Positions 57,766-64,000 of a stretch of 64,000 nt of DNA are shown here, piece after piece. The first letter of the stretch is position 1, and each line of letters begins with the position of its first letter. The DNA lies in NCBI RefSeq assembly GCF_037179485.1, contig NW_027040706.1:1726902-1790901 (forward strand). The letters run 5' to 3'. Position numbers and translations under genes: made by a program. The stretch is from Ochlerotatus camptorhynchus (Eukaryota > Arthropoda > Insecta > Diptera > Culicidae). A model generated the notes under the pieces. The model was given only the letters and a program-made list of their open reading frames with translations, had not been told where the DNA came from and searched no databases.

Positions 57766-59780
57766 TTTTTTTTTTTTTTGCAAGTGGGAAACCCTCAATA
57801 AGGCCATCGTGCCAACGCTTGACGACTGGGCGCACAGTCGCGGTGACACGGTGTGTGGGATTCTTACCGCACTAAAACCTCCATAGACGCCTTGCCTTTT
57901 TCCCCCGGAACCACTTGTCGTATTACTTCGGAGGGGGCCGTGCATTTCGCACCTCACTTTACCTCAGCTAATTGGCGCTTCCAGTTCGCTGATCGTCTCT
58001 CCAATTTGTGAGCCATTAAGCTCCCAGCATCTACTGTTCTCCGTCGTGTTCCACTCCTGTTGCCACTTAGCCAATGACTCCACTCTCACAACTTGGACCT
58101 CCATATCTCAGTATCGATGACGACACACTGGCCAGAAGACGCCTCTTGCTACTGCTGAGACCAGCGTTGTTTGGCATGATTCTAGCTATCACGGCCTTCG
58201 AAGCCTTTTCACAGGCATATTCGACGTGGCTGTTGAAGTTTAGCCGGTCATCGATCATCACTCCAGGCACTTTAACACACGCTTCGATACTATGGCTTGC
58301 TCCCCGACGGTGATTTCTGCCCGTTGTACCGCTTTACAGTTACTGACCAATACCACTTCCGTTTTGTGGTGGGCTATCTGCAGCTTTGCTCCTTGCATCC
58401 AGTTACCAATCATGTAGATCACCTCGGTTGACAACACTTCCATCTCTTCCAGCGTCTCGCCTGTTACCGTCAAGCCGACGTCGTCCGCAAAGCCAACGAT
58501 CTCAACACCTTCGGGCAGCTGTTAGCACGCTGTTGTACATCCCGTTCCAGAGCGTTGGACCAAGGATGGAGCCTTGTGGAACTCCCGCTGTGATCCTTAT
58601 CGATCTCTGCCCCATGTCTGTCTCATAGACCCTATTCTGGAAATAACTCCTCAGGATCCTGCACAGGTAGTCAGGGCCTCTCATTCTATGTAGCGCTTCG
58701 GTGATGGCCTCCCAGCTGGCGCTGTTGAACGCATTCTAGACGTCGATCGTTATCACGGCGTAATATCGATCTACTCTTCGTTTCTATTTGGACGCCTTCT
58801 CAGCTCTCTCGACCACTGTCCGAATTGCATCCACCGTCGATCTCCCTTTCCGGAATCCGAACTGCCTCTCTGACAATCCGTGCTCACTCTCCGTGTATTT
58901 CGTCAGCCTGTTAAGGGTGATCCTCTCCAAGATTTTCCGAGTGTATCCAGCAGGCATATAGGCCTATACGATGCTGGATCCCTCAGTGGTTTTCCTGGTT
59001 TCAGCAGCAACACTAGCTTCTCTATCTTCCACCTGTCAGGAAAATTACCCTCGTCCAGGCATTTCTGCAGCACCTTCCTGAACATGTCCGGGGACACCTG
59101 TATCGCCGATTTCAACGTTACGTTGGGGATTCCATCCGGACCGGGAGCTTTCTTCACCTTCAATCCTGTCGCCACTGCTACGTGTTCCTCGTTGGTGAAT
59201 TCGATGTTATCTCCCTCTCCTTCCCCGTACGATGTAGGTAGCCAGGTCTTTGGGTCGTGCTTCGGGAAACGTCCTTCCACGATGACTTTCAGCTTCTATG
59301 GACACATTTCAGCGGGCATCGTTGGATCTCTTGTCTTCGCCATCATGACTCGGTATGCGTCGCCCCAGGGGTTGGCAACAGCGTCTCGACACAGCTCCTT
59401 AAAACAGTTTGATTTGCTCTGCTTTATCTCTCATTTAATTGCGGCCCTGGCCGCTCGAAACACTCCTCTTCGTTCCTCTCTGTCTGCTTCTGTTCTTGCT
59501 CTCTGAACACGACAACTAGCGCGGTGGGTGCTAAGTACCTCGTTCTACCAATGAACTAGACGTCGTCTGTTATTTGGCTCCAGTTTCCTCGACATGGTCG
59601 TGTCACATGCTCTCACTAACGTTTCTGTCAGCTCGTCCACGTTCAGAGCCACGGGGCTCCTGTCCACACGTAGTGCCTCAAGAAAAATATCCTTGTCGAA
59701 AGCTTTTGTCTTCCCCTTCCGGTCACAAGTTCTCATCCTCCATACTGCCACAGTATTCCGTTGGCCCATCCGCACTAATT
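57766..59780 (-). mobile_element. Second R1-clade LINE copy, 5'-truncated and decayed
   Basis: It has an A-tail (57779-57766) and a 3' UTR related to that of the first element (CGGTGACACGGTGTG, CACTAAAACC, TACTTCGG), then ORF2 from about 58030. ORF1 and the ORF2 N-terminus are missing. Outside its deletions it matches the first copy at roughly 93-96 percent by eye. Like the first, its A-tail abuts (TG)n. Confidence 0.85.
58020..59775 (-). pseudogene. ORF2 remnant of the second R1-clade LINE
   Basis: RT pieces in several frames: RNTVAVWRMRTCDRK (59755), KVKKAPGPDGIPNV (about 59160), GDPASYR-like DPASYRPICLLDTL (about 58960), GVPQGSILGPTLWNGMYN (about 58590), then VLVSNCKAVQRAEITVG and the thumb MIDDRLNFNSHVEYA (about 58255). 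Compared with the intact copy there are internal deletions (for example about 200 bp at 58091, where the C-terminal region is cut down) and small deletions near 58520, 58630 and 59510. A nonsense change sits near 58738. The endonuclease is lost apart from its last residues. It cannot make protein. Confidence 0.85.
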
Positions 59781-60206
59781 TCCGTTCCTGGTTCGATGTT
59801 GACTCCTTCCTCGCTGGTTGGTGTGGTCGGTTTCATGTCCACCATCTGTCACTGTATTGCCATGGTGATCTGGGACGATTCTCACGTCCAAAGTCGCTGG
59901 TCCACCAAGCGCTCTGTGTGTGAAAAGAGAATGAAAGAAATACGATAGGGATCAGTTTCAAGAAGTGACAGTTTCATCAAATTCCCCAACTAACCATACT
60001 CAAGCAAAGTAAAAATTTACAAACTATATTGCGACTATATGGTTACTTGCGTACTCATATGGTCGTCAGAATGGTACATCGGTTGCGAAGTGAAGTATTT
60101 CTGAAAGTGATGCGTTATATTTCCCAGTGTTTTGATTTCATCCTAATGTTACCTCAATGTTATATCACAGACAAAGAGACACAACATATTGAAGATTTCT
60201 CATTGT
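59781..60206. other. No gene seen
   Basis: 59781-59950 is GC-richer than its surroundings and may belong to another mobile element (on either strand), but I cannot place it. The rest is AT-rich and unassigned. Confidence 0.4.
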
Positions 60207-60369
60207 AAACCCTAAAGAGACTGAATTGGGTAAAGAGGCGACATCTTATCCATTTGACAGGTCTTCTGCTCGATTGGAATAACGTTTCCTATGACTTTGA
60301 CAGAAAATCGATTGTTCCAATTTTGACATGTCATCTCTTTATAAATTCAGCCTCTTTAGTTAAACCCTA
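60207..60369. repeat. 163-bp MITE-like palindrome
   Basis: AAACCCTAAAGAGACTGAAT (left) is inverted as ATTCAGCCTCTTTAGTTAAAC (right). TAAAGAGGCGACAT and ATGTCATCTCTTTA pair inside, and GATTGGAA and TTCCAAT deeper still. Confidence 0.75.
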
Positions 60370-61756
60370 CCGTCATCTGTCATATACACTATGATGGGCA
60401 ATACATTCAACAGATGGCTGTAGTGTGTAAACGTCAAACGCAAGGAAACTGCTAATGTGCGCCACAAGTGGCGGTACTACCAACTAAGAAACATTTAAAT
60501 TGACCGTTAAAAGCGATTTCGATGAACATTTTAAGAATGTTATGTCTGCTTGTATGATCACATACCTTCACTATCGCAACTTCGGGTAATCCGCGAAAGT
60601 ACTTGCATTTTTCTCAGGCACTTTTGATCTAACTGCAATCACTCTCTCATACTCGAAATGTGCCACGACCAGATTAGCACAACGACGCACTCCGACCAAA
60701 GCGCAGGGTTTTTTAGAAAAAACTAAATCTGGACCAATTTTTACTTTCAACATTTGTGAGATTTTTTTTCATAAATAAAATTGTATTTGTTCATTTTAGA
60801 CTTGTATTATAGCATGAATTGATTGCGTACTTGATTTTCTTTGACTTAGGAAGGAATCAACACAAAAATGGCACTATGGTCCCTAAACCTACTGTAAATT
60901 ATCAAAAAAAATATCAAAATACACACCTGTCAATGATTTAGCTGACGCGTCGTGGCAGCATCACTGGGAATAAGAATCTGTATCAGATACACCTGTGTTC
61001 AATATAATAGCAGCGCATACCGATTTCCATACAAAATGGTCAACTTTGAAAAGTTGTAACTTTGTTATCTTCAGATCAATTGAGCTGAAACGTTCGCCAC
61101 AGAACTACAAATATGTTCAATTTTACGAATACAAAATACCAAATTTTTGGAAGCACTTGCCACTTTTTTGTATCTCTTAAATTGGCCGATTTAGTTCTAT
61201 TTTCTTGAATTGAGTTAGGGTGTCTCTAAAAAAAAAGTGTTTTGCTCTAGATTTCTTATTTCAAATTTCTCAGCAAAGACGTCTTCAATTGGCGTCTTGC
61301 AGTGAAACTTTGCCAAGCTTTCACCACCTACATTTCGAAGTGAGAACTACTAGAAGGAGGATAGTTTCCAAATTCTCCAAGTAAAACAGACGATTTTTGG
61401 GGGAAATCGGTACATAAAGAAAAACTAATAATTTCCGGTGGAAACTTTTACTTAAATCGTGTAAGAAAACGTGTTTGCAAACTAACTGTTATTATTTCGG
61501 TATGGATCGGAGATGTTTTCATAGAAAATTATGCATAACAAGTTTGCACTCACAGGTAGAGGTTACCTGCTGCGCAGCTGCTTTTTTCGAAAAATGGTGA
61601 ATATGTGCGATTTCCGCTAGGATGAAGGTGGAAATTAAGTTAATTTACTTAGGAAAGATTGTATCATGCTGGTGATAATGGAGAAATGGTTGTATAGGAC
61701 GCCAATATTCAATAAATGTTCATTTTGGCCTTTTTTAGATAAACATATAGATAGTG
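60370..61756. other. No gene seen
   Basis: Near 60995 TGTTCAATATAATAGCAGCG resembles a start motif common in insect repeats, but no matching end was found. The open stretches at 60571-60753 and 60995-61180 are unrecognised. Confidence 0.45.
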
Positions 61757-62204
61757 TAGAGAACTACTTCGGCCTAATCCCCCATTTTGGGCCTATCGAG
61801 CAGAAAACTTCAAAATAATCCATGATTTCAGAGTTAACAAGACAATTATGCGTTTGGTACGATACTTTAGTTAATAAGCTACCGAACGACGTCAATGAGA
61901 ACGCGTGGTATTGAAGTTTGCACCCATTATTCCCAAAAACAAAAGAAGCACTCCGACTGAATCAATTTTTATCTTCATACGATTGGCCGAAGTGAATTCA
62001 TTAGCGTTTCAATGGCGTTTCAATGCGTTAGGCCTAGTTTAGAATCTGTAGGCCGAGTTTGGCGTCAAGAAGCAGTGTTAGACTTTTGACAATATCTCAA
62101 CGTTTGGATTATCTTTATCAAATATTATGGTACGTACGGAAAGGTAAATAAATTTGAAAGCCATCAGTGATAATAACATTCCCTTTTGGAGCTAAACTGT
62201 GCTA
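61757..62204 (-). repeat. Repeat C, inverted copy of 32400-32840
   Basis: It matches 32400-32840 in reverse complement along its whole length. Here it stands alone rather than inside repeat B, which confirms that C is a mobile unit of about 440 bp. Confidence 0.8.
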
Positions 62205-62994
62205 GATTAAGAAAGACTAAGTTCGGGTTGTGCTTAATAGGCCGGAAATAGGGTAGTTAACCCTACTCACAATTTTCGACGGAAAACGCAACGGAACTTG
62301 ATTTACTCAAAACGCACCATCTTATAAAATGGTGCTCGATGGTTTATAAAGTGATAACAAGATGACAAATCATCTTTATTTTGAGTAATTGAGCAATTTA
62401 CTTCTGTTTACATCATATGTACGATGCAGCATTGTAGAGCTGTGAAATGAAATGAATATATCTTATGAAAGTTCATCTGGAAAAGTCAAAGATGCACATC
62501 AGTCTGATCGTGAAAACATTTTCTTCTTCAATTCGAATATTATATTGGAAGGATTTTACGCAGGCTTGATGGAAATTATGATTTAATGCTAATTTTCACG
62601 AATTTTATATGCAGTCTGCTATCATCATCATGCAGTGGCGGTATCTGCGTCGAGCTTTTACGTTAATCTCCCAATTAACTTTTAGATCTTTTGCAGGCGC
62701 ACAGAGCATGTCGATATCTTTCGTCGATCAAGAGTTATTGACGTTTTTCTAATAAAAACATGCCCTTTTCAAGTGCTAATATCTCTGGTTAAGGCAAACA
62801 AAAAAAAAGTTTTTTTACGCCCTTTCAAGCGTATGTTATTATCAATAATATTAAAAAATAGTGCTACGTTATTTTTCAAACTCGAATAAAATCAATTTGA
62901 ATTTAGTTATTTATTTTATTGGGTACTATTTTTTTTATTAGAAGAGATACAGGCAACAACTTTTGGTATAAAACGTGCGTCTTAAAGAGCTTTA
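62205..62994. other. No gene seen
   Basis: AT-rich DNA. Minus-strand frames just before 62990 might continue the LINE ORF1 relic, but I cannot confirm it. Confidence 0.45.
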
Positions 62995-63520
62995 AAAGTC
63001 TTTTGAAGATGACCGTTGTCGTACTAATTATGCTACACAGTCGTCAGGAGTTACCACGGATACCTATATCCGAAAGATACAACCAAAACATGTTGCTATC
63101 TACTGTGGTGCTGGTAGAGACAGATTGCCCTGAACAGTCTATGCCACGACGTAGTTGCGATGAACTTTTAGGAGTCGGTTCAGATTTTCTGTCGTTCTCT
63201 CGTTTTCTCTTAGAGGATCTGAAAAACGAGACACTTGGAACTGGAACTAAAGTTTTCGGTACCGCTTCGATAAGCTCTTTGAAATTCGTGCGAATTTCTA
63301 ACCTTATTTCATCCAATACACTGCAGCGGATCTCACTCTTCAGTTCGTCAAAGTTCTGAGATATTGCGGCGTTCGTTAAAACCATGACATTCCTGAATCG
63401 AGCATATTTCCATCACTTTACTGCAAGCATTACACATCCAGAATAGGTTCGTGTTATTTGAAACCTTCGCACAGATGGTACTATCCGCCACACTTAACTA
63501 CAGCCCGTTCAATGAGCTCG
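62995..63520 (-). pseudogene. CR1/L2-like LINE ORF1 relic
   Basis: On the minus strand, NTNLFWMCNACSKVM (about 63470-63425) resembles the end of the PHD-like zinc finger found in ORF1 of insect CR1-type LINEs. It is followed by a helical stretch (SQNFDELKSEIRCSVLDEIRLE, trimmed here to its start SQNFDELKSEIRCSV) and a Lys/Arg-rich linker (SSKRKRENDRK). The MFWLYLSDIGIRG block that follows is reminiscent of the FWLYLSRF block that opens the next domain. The frame is open for 113 codons (63385-63044), then stops. The zinc-finger start is cut off by the TIR element at 63521. Family placement is from memory and moderate. Confidence 0.5.
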
Positions 63521-64000
63521 TTTGTACCCGGGACGGGACTTGACAATCCAGCTTCTCACTCTTCTTAATGTTTTTTTATGAATGCCCGTCGAAAATTAGT
63601 GCATGGTGTTTGACGGAGTTGACCAATGATGCCAGGATTGAAAAATGATTTTTCTATTTTAATTTTAATTTGATTCGGAGTTTCTACCGCAGCTTAACAC
63701 CTTGTACATCATTTTTGTTTAACACAATAAAAACAACCATAAACAAACAAGAATATCCATCTCTTAAAGCACGCCCTGGACCCTATTTTCCAACTTTCCT
63801 TTCGCAAATATAAACAATTAACAACGCCATTGACGTCAACAATGATTCCGGCATCACTGCCAGACAGATTGATATGATCCCTATGTTCTTTTTATTAGAC
63901 GATTGTTACTGTCAAATCGACCAATCAGCAACTGGCTCGGATTTGACAGCAAATTGGCTCGAAATCGCTACCCGATTGTCAAGTCCCGTCCCAGGTTTGT
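63521..64000. mobile_element. TIR element reaching the window edge
   Basis: GTTTGTACCCGGGACGGGAC at about 63521 is inverted as GTCCCGTCCCAGGTTTGT at the window end (63983-64000), extending inward through TTGACAATC in both. The interior of about 420 bp is non-coding. It appears to interrupt the LINE relic at 62995-63520. Its right boundary may lie beyond the window. Confidence 0.7.

Noticed and set aside
62919..63359. A 146-codon frame on the plus strand
   Set aside because: It is the mirror of the CR1-like ORF1 relic, which has recognisable motifs on the minus strand.

Overview
The window is eukaryotic and looks like mosquito DNA, most probably Aedes or a close relative. It is AT-rich and gene-poor and consists largely of nested mobile elements. 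Signs pointing to a mosquito are several copies of a tRNA-derived SINE resembling Feilai of Aedes aegypti, an ITmD37E (DD37E) mariner-type transposon, non-LTR retrotransposons of four kinds, and many small palindromic DNA elements. The species call is inference; no search was run. Only one segment looks like a host protein-coding exon with splice sites: a zona pellucida (ZP) domain exon at 44229-44474 on the + strand. The rest may be introns of that gene or intergenic DNA.

Layout. 1-7 kb: a palindromic MITE, a 5'-truncated jockey-clade LINE with target-site duplications (694-2284), then two MITEs and a decayed DDE transposase of the PIF/Harbinger type (about 5530-6354), bracketed by inverted 140-bp repeats. 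7-12 kb: a SINE fragment, small repeats and unassigned DNA. 12-19 kb: a nest in which an L1-like LINE (about 12726-18590) sits inside a SINE and is itself split by a 2.2-kb terminal-inverted-repeat element (15426-17617). 20.6-22.3 kb: a nearly intact DD37E transposon (20878-22175) inserted in an older relic of the same kind. 23-43 kb: MITEs, an inverted-repeat cluster (26.1-27.4 kb), two miniature LINE-tail insertions with perfect target duplications (28.2 and 37.1 kb), nested repeats (30.7-33 kb), a mariner helix-turn-helix relic (39.5-39.9 kb) and a 66-bp-arm hairpin (40.3 kb). 44-45 kb: the ZP exon, followed by a SINE with 11-bp target duplications. 46-52 kb: tRNA-like tandem repeats, large palindromic elements and a satellite-like array.

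52.4-59.8 kb: the most complete element is an R1-clade LINE on the minus strand with two open reading frames (gag-like ORF1, and endonuclease/reverse transcriptase ORF2) joined by an overlapping UAAUG stop-start. It is flanked on both sides by (TG)n microsatellite, and a second, degraded relative follows beyond the larger (TG)n tract. This fits a retrotransposon that targets AC-repeat DNA. 60-64 kb: another MITE, the partner of a repeat at 32.4 kb, and a CR1-like ORF1 relic interrupted by a TIR element that runs to the window edge.

No tRNA or rRNA gene, CRISPR array or bacterial-type operon is visible. The functional relationships are those of mobile DNA: autonomous LINEs and transposases, the non-autonomous elements they may mobilise, and repeated nested insertion.
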